Positions 1 through 8,100 of a stretch of 11,774 nt of DNA are shown piece by piece. The notes under the pieces were generated by a model. It was not told the DNA's origin. It saw only the letters and a program-made list of their open reading frames with translations, and ran no database searches. The position numbers were made by a program, and so were the translations under genes. Origin of the DNA: Candidatus Nitrosocosmicus sp. Its GTDB lineage: Archaea > Thermoproteota > Nitrososphaeria > Nitrososphaerales > Nitrososphaeraceae. The DNA is taken from assembly GCA_030452275.1 (NCBI GenBank), contig JAKDMR010000038.1:1-11774 (forward strand), given 5' to 3'. Each line of letters begins with the position of its first letter. Positions within the stretch are counted from its first letter, which is position 1.

Positions 1-210
1 TTACAGAGGATGAATGTAGTGAATGTTGACGAAGGCTTGGAGACTTAACTTATCAGGAGAGGATTAAACATTAAATAATTATCCAAGGAGAGCCAGTATA
101 TGTAAAATGAAAAATAACATGGAGAAAGTGCACCGGTCTCAAATTTCGATGTTACTATGGAAGGAAATCTTATTCAACTTCACGCAATAGCCAGAGACTG
201 GATAGAGTAA
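1..210 (+). pseudogene. Possible decayed 3' end of a protein gene
   Basis: Two plus-strand frames give protein-like text that could belong to one former gene. The frame starting at base 3 reads TEDECSEC, a stop, then RRLGDLTYQERIKH, a stop, then IIIQGEPVYVK and a stop at 105-107. The frame starting at base 118 continues with HGESAPVSNFDVTMEGNL and ends ARDWIE before a TAA at 208-210. Two stops and at least one frame change would be needed to join them, so if this was a gene it is dead. The CxxC pair hints at a small metal-binding protein, but no family is recognised. The 5' part lies outside the window, and the reading could be chance. Confidence 0.25.
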
Positions 211-843
211 GAAACTTTCATTTGTAATTGAATGATTACAATGTTATTTCATTGCCGTATTAATTAAAACAGTTGCTTAAAAAACCCAGAAATTACCATG
301 TCAAATAATGCAGTTATTCCAACCTCTAATTGAGTGCCTGCTCCCATTGGAACTATTCCAAGAAAAATGTAGAATTTCAATCATTTGATAGTATGCCTCG
401 CTTAGAAAACCTCTTGATAACTTTAGGAAATACTAGTGTTGACTCGGGTTCCCATGACAATATTGGTTTGGACATTCGTAGAGAAATCGCCAATTCAATA
501 ATCGAGCCTTCGCGTATAAGATGTAAATGAGCTCTTCTCGAAAGTATTTATGATAAATCAGTAATTTTCTCGATGGATCAATATAAAAACAATATCAATA
601 ATGGGAATACAATATTGGTAAAAAAAGTATGTCATCTCAAGCGAATTATATACCGTTTAGCATATGTAATCTAAGCACTTATACGTGCCAAATAAAACTT
701 TAACAAGAAAAACATCATCATTCTGGCTTGTTATATATTACTGATTGAATGTTTGTTTAGAAAATATATGCTAAATGGTATAGCTCAGGAGGTTGATTGC
801 TAGCCATTTTAGAAATTAGCTTTTCATCTAAATGTGATATATG

Positions 844-865
844 TTCGATTGAGAATTTAATCGAA
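844..865. repeat. Perfect 7-bp inverted repeat
   Basis: TTCGATT at 844-850 is matched by AATCGAA at 859-865, with an 8-base loop. It sits in a non-coding stretch about 200 bases before the prenyl synthase gene. It could be a hairpin in an untranslated RNA, a protein-binding site, or chance in AT-rich DNA. Confidence 0.3.
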
Positions 866-981
866 ATTATCTAGATACATTAACGGGGAACCTAACTGTG
901 CTCAGAGAAATCCTTCTTGCAATAGTTAGTTATCGCTGCTATTCCTGATTTTGGCTTATAATTACTACAGATTCCCGCAGG

Positions 982-1006
982 ATCCTAAGGATAACACCGT
1001 TAGGAT
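982..1006. repeat. Perfect 7-bp inverted repeat upstream of the prenyl synthase gene
   Basis: ATCCTAA at 982-988 and TTAGGAT at 1000-1006 form a perfect dyad with an 11-base spacer. Its right arm ends 56 bases before the TTG start of the prenyl synthase gene and about 25 bases before the weak TATA-like stretch near 1032-1040. That is a sensible place for an archaeal activator or repressor site, but no regulator family can be assigned. Confidence 0.35.
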
Positions 1007-1062
1007 AAAAACAAGCATTAATAAGTTCAGAGTAAATTACTTATGTAGGCTAGGAATTATTA

Positions 1063-1941
1063 TTGAATGAAAGAGACTTTCAGGTAAATCCGTTTGTTGA
1101 AAGGTTTAATGAATATATTAATAAAATTAATGAATCCTTATCGAGAGAGATAGAGTCTTATTCTTGGTCAGAATTTTATCTTCCACTCAAGTATGCTTGT
1201 CAGGGTGGTAAACGAATTAGACCTTTGATATTAAATCTAGCAGCCGAAACTATTACCAATGATAATATTAGCTCCCTAAACTCAAAGTCAAGGGAAAACA
1301 TATTTGCTGTTTCTTCAGCAATCGAATTACTACATACAGAATCAGTTATACACGATGATATTATTGACTCAGACAACATCAGGAGGGGCTTGCCTTCTTT
1401 CCATGTAAAATATGGCTATAATGCAAGTATACTCACAGCGGATTTCATTTTAGGCATCATACTAAACATAAGTGCCAAAACTAATAACAATCGCGTTACC
1501 CAAGAACTATCTACAGCATCAATTAAAATGAGCGAAGGTGAAATGCTTGAGTTACGACTAGTTAAGAATCACAAGATATCTCAAGAGGAATATATCTCTG
1601 TCATTGAAAACAAAACGGCATCATTGTTTGAAGCTTCGGCTAAAATCGGTGCAATATTGGCAAATGGTAATGAAGATCAAGTGAAGGCTCTCGCAAATTT
1701 TGGGCGACTTTTGGGTATCGCTTATCAGATTCATGATGATTTAATTGATTATAACAATGAAGAAAGGTTATTCAATATACTTGTCAAGCAAAATGACGAG
1801 GATAACATTTTTATCGAAATAATGGAGAACACATATCTTAATTATTCACATCTTGCTAAAAAAGAGCTTGATGACATAGAAAGCAATCATCATTCCAAAA
1901 AAATACTTAAGGATTTGACCAATCTTGGCTCATTTTCTTAA
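1063..1941 (+). CDS. Polyprenyl (geranylgeranyl-type) diphosphate synthase
   Basis: This trans-prenyltransferase of the all-alpha isoprenoid synthase family condenses isopentenyl diphosphate with an allylic diphosphate, giving precursors for archaeal membrane lipids, quinone side chains or carotenoids. The 292-residue protein has GGKRIRP at 48-54 (isopentenyl diphosphate binding), the first Asp-rich motif DDIID at 98-102 followed by RRG at 107-109, a conserved KT at 184-185, and the second Asp-rich motif DDLID at 225-229. After that motif the usual basic GKxxGxD...GKxT stretch is absent, and the protein is shorter than the usual 320 or so residues. The start is a TTG; an in-frame TAG at 1051-1053 excludes anything much earlier, and a weak TATA-like GTAAATTA lies about 25-30 bases upstream. 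HTESVIHDD resembles long-chain synthases in layout, so product length cannot be stated. Confidence 0.85.
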   Translation: MNERDFQVNPFVERFNEYINKINESLSREIESYSWSEFYLPLKYACQGGKRIRPLILNLAAETITNDNISSLNSKSRENIFAVSSAIELLHTESVIHDDIIDSDNIRRGLPSFHVKYGYNASILTADFILGIILNISAKTNNNRVTQELSTASIKMSEGEMLELRLVKNHKISQEEYISVIENKTASLFEASAKIGAILANGNEDQVKALANFGRLLGIAYQIHDDLIDYNNEERLFNILVKQNDEDNIFIEIMENTYLNYSHLAKKELDDIESNHHSKKILKDLTNLGSFS

Positions 1942-2259
1942 GAAGACTACTACTACCACTTTAGATCAAGTACCTTAATCAACTAGTTATTGAGAACTAT
2001 ACAAAGCAACTAGCGATGGTTAGGGTTTGAGGATATATCAAGAAACTAAAGTTATGCAGTTTAATGCTAATTTATGGTTATGTTAGTAATTTAACATGAG
2101 TAAATTCTCTTGACCTCGCAAATATTTTCCGCTAGTTCAACAGGCAAATAAGAATTCTCGGTACTGGTTCATAAGTAAGGTGTATATAGACATCACAAGT
2201 ACCGAACAGGTTTTGATGCTGGCACGTAGGTAAAAATCGACCAATTTGAAAATCTATAT
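1942..2259. other. Spacer between convergent genes
   Basis: This stretch separates the 3' ends of the prenyl synthase gene (+) and trmI (-). No gene, tRNA or known RNA was seen. The only clear structure is an 8-bp inverted repeat at 2158-2205. A minus-strand frame that enters from inside trmI is only a shadow of that gene. Confidence 0.5.
2158..2205. repeat. Perfect 8-bp inverted repeat downstream of trmI
   Basis: TCGGTACT at 2158-2165 is matched by AGTACCGA at 2198-2205, with a 32-base loop. It lies 55 bases beyond the trmI stop. A 3'-end RNA structure is possible, but archaeal termination relies mainly on T-runs, so it is not called a terminator. Confidence 0.3.
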
Positions 2260-3027
2260 CTATTTCAAAACTTTTCTTGCAAAACCTAAGTACGTAGTAT
2301 GTCCTATCATTCTCATCGAAGGGCGGGTTTTCCCTTCCCGGGCCTCTATTTTTCGGATAAAGGTCTCTACACAATCCGAATCGATAAAACCACCGTGAAA
2401 AAAATGAGTTGCCAAGTTTTCCAATTGATTCATTGTAGGGCATATACAAACTACTGATGCACCACTCTTCATGGATGGATAAATAATATCCAAATAATTC
2501 CAAGGATCACCAAGATCGATCACCACCAGATCTACGTCATGGATTTCATTTATTTTTGCAGGTTCGTATACTGCCTGAGTTACATAGGCAGCCATACCAG
2601 ATTTTTCCAGATTTTTCTTTGCTATGGACATGAAATCCTCGTTAACATCAAACGTATAAACATGACCCACAGGCATGACAATACTTGCAAGAAATGTAGA
2701 CAGAGCAGCACTTCCAGTTCCAATTTCTAATACTTTAGAACCATTTCTCAGCCCTGTCCTTGCAGCAATATATCCATAGTCCTTCGGGTATACAATTTGT
2801 GTAGTTCTCTGGGATTTCATTACAAAATCATATGTATTAGGAGGCAAAAGGAAAATTTTCTTATCTTTATTCGTCATGATGTGTGAACCATATTCTAGGC
2901 CAATCGTGGAACCCGCATCAACAATCCCAAGATGAGTATGTAATTTCTTTTCATTTTCAATTCGGATGAGCCATTTCTTATCACTGTTAAAAAAAAATAA
3001 GACAAAAGAGCCTTCTGATATTATCAA
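2260..3027 (-). CDS. trmI: tRNA (adenine-N1)-methyltransferase, TrmI family
   Basis: This S-adenosylmethionine-dependent enzyme methylates N1 of A58 in the tRNA T-loop; a characterised archaeal member also modifies A57. The 255-residue protein has an N-terminal beta domain, then PKDYGYIAARTGLRNG at 81-96, the methionine-binding loop VLEIGTGSAALS at 99-110 (usual form EAGTGSGxL), an acidic strand end FDVNE at 126-130, the catalytic-region motif DLGDPW at 171-176 (usual form DLPxPW), and the family C-terminus RPSMRMIGHTTYLGFARK at 235-252. The start is a TTG. The minus strand carries an A/T run AATATATATTT at 3053-3063, ending 25 bases before it, which fits a leaderless transcript. It is divergent from the secreted-protein gene, 88 bases away. 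Confidence 0.93.
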   Translation of the reverse strand: MIISEGSFVLFFFNSDKKWLIRIENEKKLHTHLGIVDAGSTIGLEYGSHIMTNKDKKIFLLPPNTYDFVMKSQRTTQIVYPKDYGYIAARTGLRNGSKVLEIGTGSAALSTFLASIVMPVGHVYTFDVNEDFMSIAKKNLEKSGMAAYVTQAVYEPAKINEIHDVDLVVIDLGDPWNYLDIIYPSMKSGASVVCICPTMNQLENLATHFFHGGFIDSDCVETFIRKIEAREGKTRPSMRMIGHTTYLGFARKVLK

Positions 3028-3052
3028 GGATTTCTTTTATCTATGTAGGGCT

Positions 3053-3063
3053 AAATATATATT
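3053..3063. promoter_or_regulatory. TATA-like element between trmI and the secreted-protein gene, possibly shared
   Basis: The plus strand reads AAATATATATT, which is nearly palindromic. Its centre is about 30 bases before the trmI TTG on the minus strand, the expected spacing for a leaderless archaeal promoter. On the plus strand it lies about 58 bases before the ATG at 3116, which would give a leader of about 30 bases. It is the only strong TATA-like sequence in the 88-base gap, so it may serve both directions. Confidence 0.55.
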
Positions 3064-3115
3064 ATTTTAAGGCTGCACCAAAGGTTAATCTAATCATCTC
3101 CTGCAAATAAAACTG

Positions 3116-3808
3116 ATGAAAAGTGTGTTAGCTATGGACAAATCGAATTACTCGTTAGGAAGTATATTCTGTCTGATCCTTTCGGTCGTAGTCATGTGCA
3201 ATCTATCAGTTGTTCTGACAACTGCTGAATCAGTGTTTGGTCTAAAATTGGTACAATCACACTTGACTCTAGATCAAAATAAATTCCATCATATAATTGG
3301 AATAGCCCAAAATGATATGAATATAACTTTGGATGACATTTTTGTGCAGGCGATTATTTTGGGCGATAATAATACCACATTAGGTAATTATAGCAATCAA
3401 GTTGCGGTGCATCCCCTAAACCCATCGGAAGAAACTCCGTTTGATGTTCTTATCTATGATATGAATTATAACAATCTAATCAAGAATTACTCGGTAGACT
3501 TTACCTACAACGAGACAAAAACCAACGAACGGAATCTTGAAATACATTCTACGAGTTCCAAGCTAGATGCAACTGGATTTTACTTTATAAGTGGTAGAAT
3601 TACCAATAATATGAATGCCATTTCAAATAGCACAACCATAATTGCGGCCCTAAATGACAAAAATAATAACCTAATTGGTATATGGAAAGCCCAGTCAGAG
3701 CCATACAATATACCCCCATTTTCGACAGCTTCATTCACTATTCCCGTAACAGATCGCTCAACAGGGTTTAATATCAACAATTATACACTGTATGCAAACA
3801 ATTCCTGA
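3116..3808 (+). CDS. Secreted sequon-rich protein with two FxLYD-like domains
   Basis: The function is unknown; this is probably an envelope or extracellular protein. The 230-residue product has a short N-terminus, a hydrophobic export segment at about 15-37 and a likely cleavage near TTAES-VFG. The mature part has two similar halves. The first holds HHIIGIAQNDMNITLDD and IILGDNNTTLG; the second holds YFISGRITNNMNAISNS and ALNDKNNNLIG. Each is followed by a strand-rich stretch, and the protein ends NINNYTLYANNS. This order (inner strand with G, Asn-rich turn, long strand with D, final YxLY) resembles FxLYD beta domains, seen twice. Seven N-x-S/T sequons in the mature part suggest N-glycosylation. 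No catalytic motif is visible. The ATG at 3116 is preferred because the next Met would shorten the basic N-terminus before the export segment. Confidence 0.8.
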   Translation: MKSVLAMDKSNYSLGSIFCLILSVVVMCNLSVVLTTAESVFGLKLVQSHLTLDQNKFHHIIGIAQNDMNITLDDIFVQAIILGDNNTTLGNYSNQVAVHPLNPSEETPFDVLIYDMNYNNLIKNYSVDFTYNETKTNERNLEIHSTSSKLDATGFYFISGRITNNMNAISNSTTIIAALNDKNNNLIGIWKAQSEPYNIPPFSTASFTIPVTDRSTGFNINNYTLYANNS

Positions 3809-3872
3809 AATTCTTTACTAAAACGTGACGTAAAATGTATTGTGGTAACAGTAAAACAGTAGGCTATTCTGT

Positions 3873-4166
3873 TCAAGGATTTTTTAAAGAGAGGACATAT
3901 TTCTCTATTTCATTAAATCGTAGTATTGCATTCTCACTTTGCATTACAGGAGCAAAAGTCTCATCATTTTTGATTTTTTGCAAAACTTGAATTACTTCAT
4001 CTATTGTAACTCCATGTTTAAGGTCGTAATCCACCTGTTTACAACAATTTGCTATAGTTCCGTACCTTTTGTGCTGGCGTTTTTCCCATATACTAGCTGT
4101 TTCTGATAGTCCTGTAATAAATTTTTTAATAGTTTTTTCAACATGCTCCAAATGCCATTGCTTCAT
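3873..4166 (-). CDS. Small conserved-looking protein of unknown function
   Basis: The gene is not recognised. From the preferred ATG at 4166 it encodes 97 residues, starting MKQWHLEHVEKTIKKF. It is soluble, charged and probably helical, with a Cys pair in IANCCKQVDYDLKHG and no membrane or export segment. The frame is open upstream to an ATG at 4238 (121 residues), but a TTATATAA box at 4198-4205 lies inside that extension, about 35 bases before the ATG at 4166, so transcription should begin too late for the longer form. It converges with the secreted-protein gene (64-base gap) and is divergent from the phosphoesterase. The good promoter is the main reason to believe it is real. Confidence 0.55.
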   Translation of the reverse strand: MKQWHLEHVEKTIKKFITGLSETASIWEKRQHKRYGTIANCCKQVDYDLKHGVTIDEVIQVLQKIKNDETFAPVMQSENAILRFNEIEKYVLSLKNP

Positions 4167-4197
4167 GGGAAAACTATTTTGGGTCAAAAAAATATCA

Positions 4198-4205
4198 TTA
4201 TATAA
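4198..4205 (-). promoter_or_regulatory. TATA box of the small unknown gene
   Basis: TTATATAA is palindromic. Its centre is about 35 bases before the ATG at 4166, giving a predicted leader of roughly 10 bases. It decides the start of that gene. It might also act rightward for the phosphoesterase at 4275, with a leader near 48 bases. Confidence 0.5.
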
Positions 4206-4274
4206 TACATCATACATACATATAAGTGAAACTTGCATTTTTTAGGTTTTGGATATTAGCCGATTAAGACTCCT

Positions 4275-5099
4275 ATGATAGAAGATATAGATACTAATAA
4301 AAGCAGGTGTGTTCCAATATACCCACACCCCATATTATTCATAAAGACATCAGGGTTCAAGAATTTTCTAACCATTTCCGATGTGCATGTCGGTTTGGAA
4401 GACAAAATAAGAAGAAATGGCATATTGATTGACACTAAAAAAAATATAGATGAATCAATAATGCTTCTAACCAACATTCATTTGGAAACTGGGGTCAAGG
4501 AATTGATCATCCTTGGTGATTTGAAATCATCTATAAGAATTATAACGAGAACGGAATGGGATAACGTTCCTTATTTTTTGGAATCATTAAGGAAATTATT
4601 CAACATTTATGTTATTCCAGGTAATCATGACGGCAATATTAAACAATTATTACCAGAAAATATCAATCTAATGCGCTCACAGGGAATGGAAATCAATAAC
4701 ATACTCTTTACACATGGTCACACCCTCCCTCGAATTGGAATGAATGTGGAAAAAATTATAGTGGGACATTTGCACCCAATATTTCAAAAAGAAGGAAGTA
4801 TACTTCATGGTAACAAAATCTGGGTAAAAATCAATCTAACCAAGAAGGATTATTCGGGGAACAACCGCAAACAAAATGCGAGAAATATAGAATTAATTAT
4901 TATGCCTCATTTCAATAACATTCTAGACTACTACAGTAAGATAAATAAGAACACTTCAAGTGTACGTGGAAAATCACGGTTACCATTGCTATATAATATG
5001 ATAAATAAGCTAAACTGGTCCATAGACAAAGCGTTTTTGATTACCATGGATGGATCGATCGTGGGCTCTGAAGAAGAATTAAGAGGATTGCTTTATTAG
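4275..5099 (+). CDS. Calcineurin-like metallophosphoesterase (COG1407-like)
   Basis: This is a predicted two-metal phosphoesterase; the substrate is unknown and could be a nucleic acid or a small phosphoester. The 274-residue protein carries the full metal-binding series in order: DVH at 36-38, GDLK at 81-84, GNHD at 116-119, HGH at 147-149 and GHLHP at 164-168. The compact core and the GDLK and HGH forms resemble the archaeal predicted phosphohydrolases of COG1407. About 100 residues follow the last motif and are basic and less recognisable. The ATG at 4275 has only a weak TATA-like sequence nearby (GGATATTA), so the promoter may lie further upstream. The gene converges on carB with a 21-base gap, so the two transcripts probably overlap at their 3' ends. 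Confidence 0.85.
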   Translation: MIEDIDTNKSRCVPIYPHPILFIKTSGFKNFLTISDVHVGLEDKIRRNGILIDTKKNIDESIMLLTNIHLETGVKELIILGDLKSSIRIITRTEWDNVPYFLESLRKLFNIYVIPGNHDGNIKQLLPENINLMRSQGMEINNILFTHGHTLPRIGMNVEKIIVGHLHPIFQKEGSILHGNKIWVKINLTKKDYSGNNRKQNARNIELIIMPHFNNILDYYSKINKNTSSVRGKSRLPLLYNMINKLNWSIDKAFLITMDGSIVGSEEELRGLLY

Positions 5100-5120
5100 A
5101 TAACCATAAGGGGAAGTCTT

Positions 5121-8100
5121 TCAGTAGCTATCCATTGGTCTAACCGTCGGCTCATTATGCTTACTCCACTCCAGAGTCTTCACGAATGAAATTGTACTTT
5201 CCACCGTCGTAAGAACCGGAATTCCCATTTCCACTGCTTTGCGTCTTATTTGATATTCATCATTAAGCATTCCAACATATTTTTCTATAGTGGATGTCGA
5301 GGGTATGTTTATTATGAAATTGATTTTCCTTTCAGTAAGTAGGGACAGTATGTTTGGATGTCTTTCGGGTTCACTAATTTTGTGTACTAATTCCACATTC
5401 TCAATTCCAGAATTCTTAAAGTATTCGGCAGTATGTTCAGTTGCTAATATCTCGAAACCTAAAGCAGATATAAGGGAGACAATTGGAAGTAGTTTTTCTT
5501 TATTTCTTGTTCCTCCTATTGTAATTAATGCTGCTCCTGCAGTGGGTAAAGAGTAACCTGCAGCCAAATATGATTTTGAAAGAGCATCATAGAATGAGTT
5601 CCCAAAGCAAGCAACCTCACCCGTTGATTGCATTTCAACCCCCAAGACAATATCAGCTCCTTCTAACTGCATAAAAGAAAATTGTGGAACCTTGATTCCA
5701 AAGCCCGATTTCTTGAGCCAATGTTCATTATCTATTGTTGGAAAATCATTACCTAGAATAGATCTTGCTGCCAATTCAATTAGATTCAAGTCGTAGAACT
5801 TTGATACAAAAGGCATTGAACGGGACGCCCTAACATTCGCTTCAATCACATAAACTTCATTATCCTTTACCAAATACTGGATGTTCAGCGGGCCCTTTAC
5901 ATTCAATGCTTTACCTATCTTCACTGTGTATTCAATAATGGTTTCCATTGTTTCTCGATTTAGTCGCCATGGGGGAATGCACATCATAGCATCACCGGAA
6001 TGAATTCCCGCATTGTCAATGTGCTCAATAATAGAACCTATAATAATTTCATTTGTGCCACCAATTGCATCAACTTCAACCTCTGAAGCCTCTTCCAAAA
6101 ATTTGCTTATCACGATTGGATAGTCAGGACTTATACTCGAAGCCTCTAAAATGAACTGCTCGAGTTGAGATTCGCTCCAAATAACTTTCATGGCGGCACC
6201 ACTTAAGACATATGATGGTCTTACTAAGACAGGATAACCTTCAACATTCGCAAATCGTTTAGATTCATCCAAATTGGTAAACATTTTCCAAGGAGGTTGT
6301 TTTATTCCTAACACATCCAATAAACTACTAAACTTAGAACGATCCTCTGCATTATCAACGTCTTTACTAGACGTTCCGAGTATTTGGACATCGTATTTGC
6401 TCAATTTAGAAACTAGGTTATTTGCACTTTGTCCACCTACACAAGCGACCAAACCTTTCGGATTTTCTTTTTCATAAATATCTAGAACCCTTTCCAAAGT
6501 CAACTCTTCAAAGTATAACCTATCTGGAACATCATAATCTGTGGAAACCGTTTCGGGATTACAGTTTATAATAGATATATTATTTACTCCATTCTTTCTC
6601 AGACCAAATACCATATTAACAGTTGCCCAGTCAAATTCAACACTACTTCCAACCCTGTATGGCCCAGCTCCAAGTACAATTATAGACCGGTCTTCTTTGA
6701 CATTCCCAAATGATAAGTCATCAGACTTACCGTTGTATGTAAGGTATAAATAATTTGTTTTTGCGGGCCATTCAGCTGCTAAGGTATCAATTTGCTTTAC
6801 TACCGGTGTTATCCCGAATTTTTTTCTAAACTCCCTAACTTGATCTTCTTGAAGATTCAAGCAACGACCGATTTGTTTATCAGAAAATCCTAGTTTTTTG
6901 GATTCATCAATTAAATGCAAGTCAAATTTCGAATTTTTCAATTCATTCTGTTTGTCTATTACATTCTTAATTTTAATGAGAAACCAGGAATCAATAGATG
7001 AGAGTATGTTTATCCTACCGATACTAATTCCAGCCTTTATTGCTCTTACAACGTTGAAAATGATTTCATCGTCTGGGTGAATTAATGAGTATTCTATTTT
7101 TTCTATGAAAGAAGTGTCATGATTAGCCTTTGAGTTTTCAATTTGTCTTGTTATGGGGGTATATTCATCCTCATCGCCATCATTTGCCACCAACCCGTCC
7201 TTGCCGATTTCACACATCCTGATTGCCTTCTGAATGACTTCTTCAAAATTTTTACCAATAGCCATTACTTCACCAACAGATTTCATAGCACTTCCCAATT
7301 TCCTTTTTGCTAGTTCAAATTTCCTGAAATCCCATCGAGGCATTTTTACTACCATATAGTCCAATGCAGGTTCGAAACATGCTGAAGTTACTTTTGTAAT
7401 CGTGTTTGCAAGTTCAGGTAACGTATATCCCAGCCCTACTTTTGCAGCCATATATGCCAATGGATAACCAGTAGCCTTGCTAGCTAGTGCCGATGATCGT
7501 GATAGGCGTGCATTAATTTCAATAGCACAATATTCATTGGATGAAGGATTCAATCCGAATTGGATATTACATTCTCCATTGATTTTGCAATACGTTGTAG
7601 CTCTTAAGGCTGCGTCTCGCAGCATATGATATTCGCGATTATTCAGTGTTTGAGAAGGGGCGACAACAATGTTGTCTCCTGTGTGGACTTTCATCCCTAG
7701 GACATTTTCCATATTGCATATAATCACATTGTTTCCGACAGCGTCCCTCATCACTTCATATTCGATCTGCTTCCATTCTCCAACGTACTTTTCAATTAGA
7801 ACCTGGTGAACCATACTCAACGATAATCCACGTTGGACTATTTCGTGTAAATCATATTCATTATACGCCACACCACCTCCTCTTCCACCTAAAGTGTATG
7901 CCACTCTAATTATCACAGGGAAGCCGATTTCTTTTGATACCCTTAACGCTTCCTCATATGAATATGCGGTAGCACTTTCAAGAACAGGAACGTTGCTTTT
8001 CACCATTGCATCCTTAAATTCCTGTCTGTCTTCTGTTAACTTTATGCCCTCAATCGAAGTATTTAGAACCCGTACATCATATTTTCTAAGAATTTCATTT

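Larger units (their letters stand above)
1..1062. other. Long stretch without an intact gene
   Basis: No open frame here has a recognisable product, a credible start and a TATA box. The longest short frame (330-530, 66 codons from a TTG) has no family motif and is not called. The first 210 bases carry broken coding-like segments, listed separately. Two short perfect inverted repeats occur, at 844-865 and 982-1006. No tRNA cloverleaf was found; a stretch near 780-800 resembles a tRNA D-arm but has no matching partner arms. The last 40 bases probably hold the promoter of the prenyl synthase gene. Confidence 0.6.

Noticed and set aside
264..385. Short minus-strand hydrophobic stretch containing GIVPMGAGTQLEVG
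   Set aside because: Only about 38 codons, preceded by a stop, with no start or continuing frame; AT-rich DNA often gives such hydrophobic text.
330..530. Open frame of 66 codons on the plus strand starting at a TTG
   Set aside because: No family motif, no promoter at the right spacing and no neighbouring gene to support it; expected by chance in a 1-kb non-coding stretch.
770..815. tRNA-like sequence (TAGCTCAGGAGGTTG, like a D-arm)
   Set aside because: No D-stem closure, anticodon arm, T-arm or acceptor complement could be found.
2132..2503. Minus-strand frame of 123 codons overlapping the trmI 3' part
   Set aside because: It overlaps trmI in another frame; the trmI frame carries all the family motifs.
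4256..4477. Minus-strand frame of 73 codons opposite the phosphoesterase
   Set aside because: It lies antisense to the DVH-containing part of the phosphoesterase, which is clearly the coding strand.
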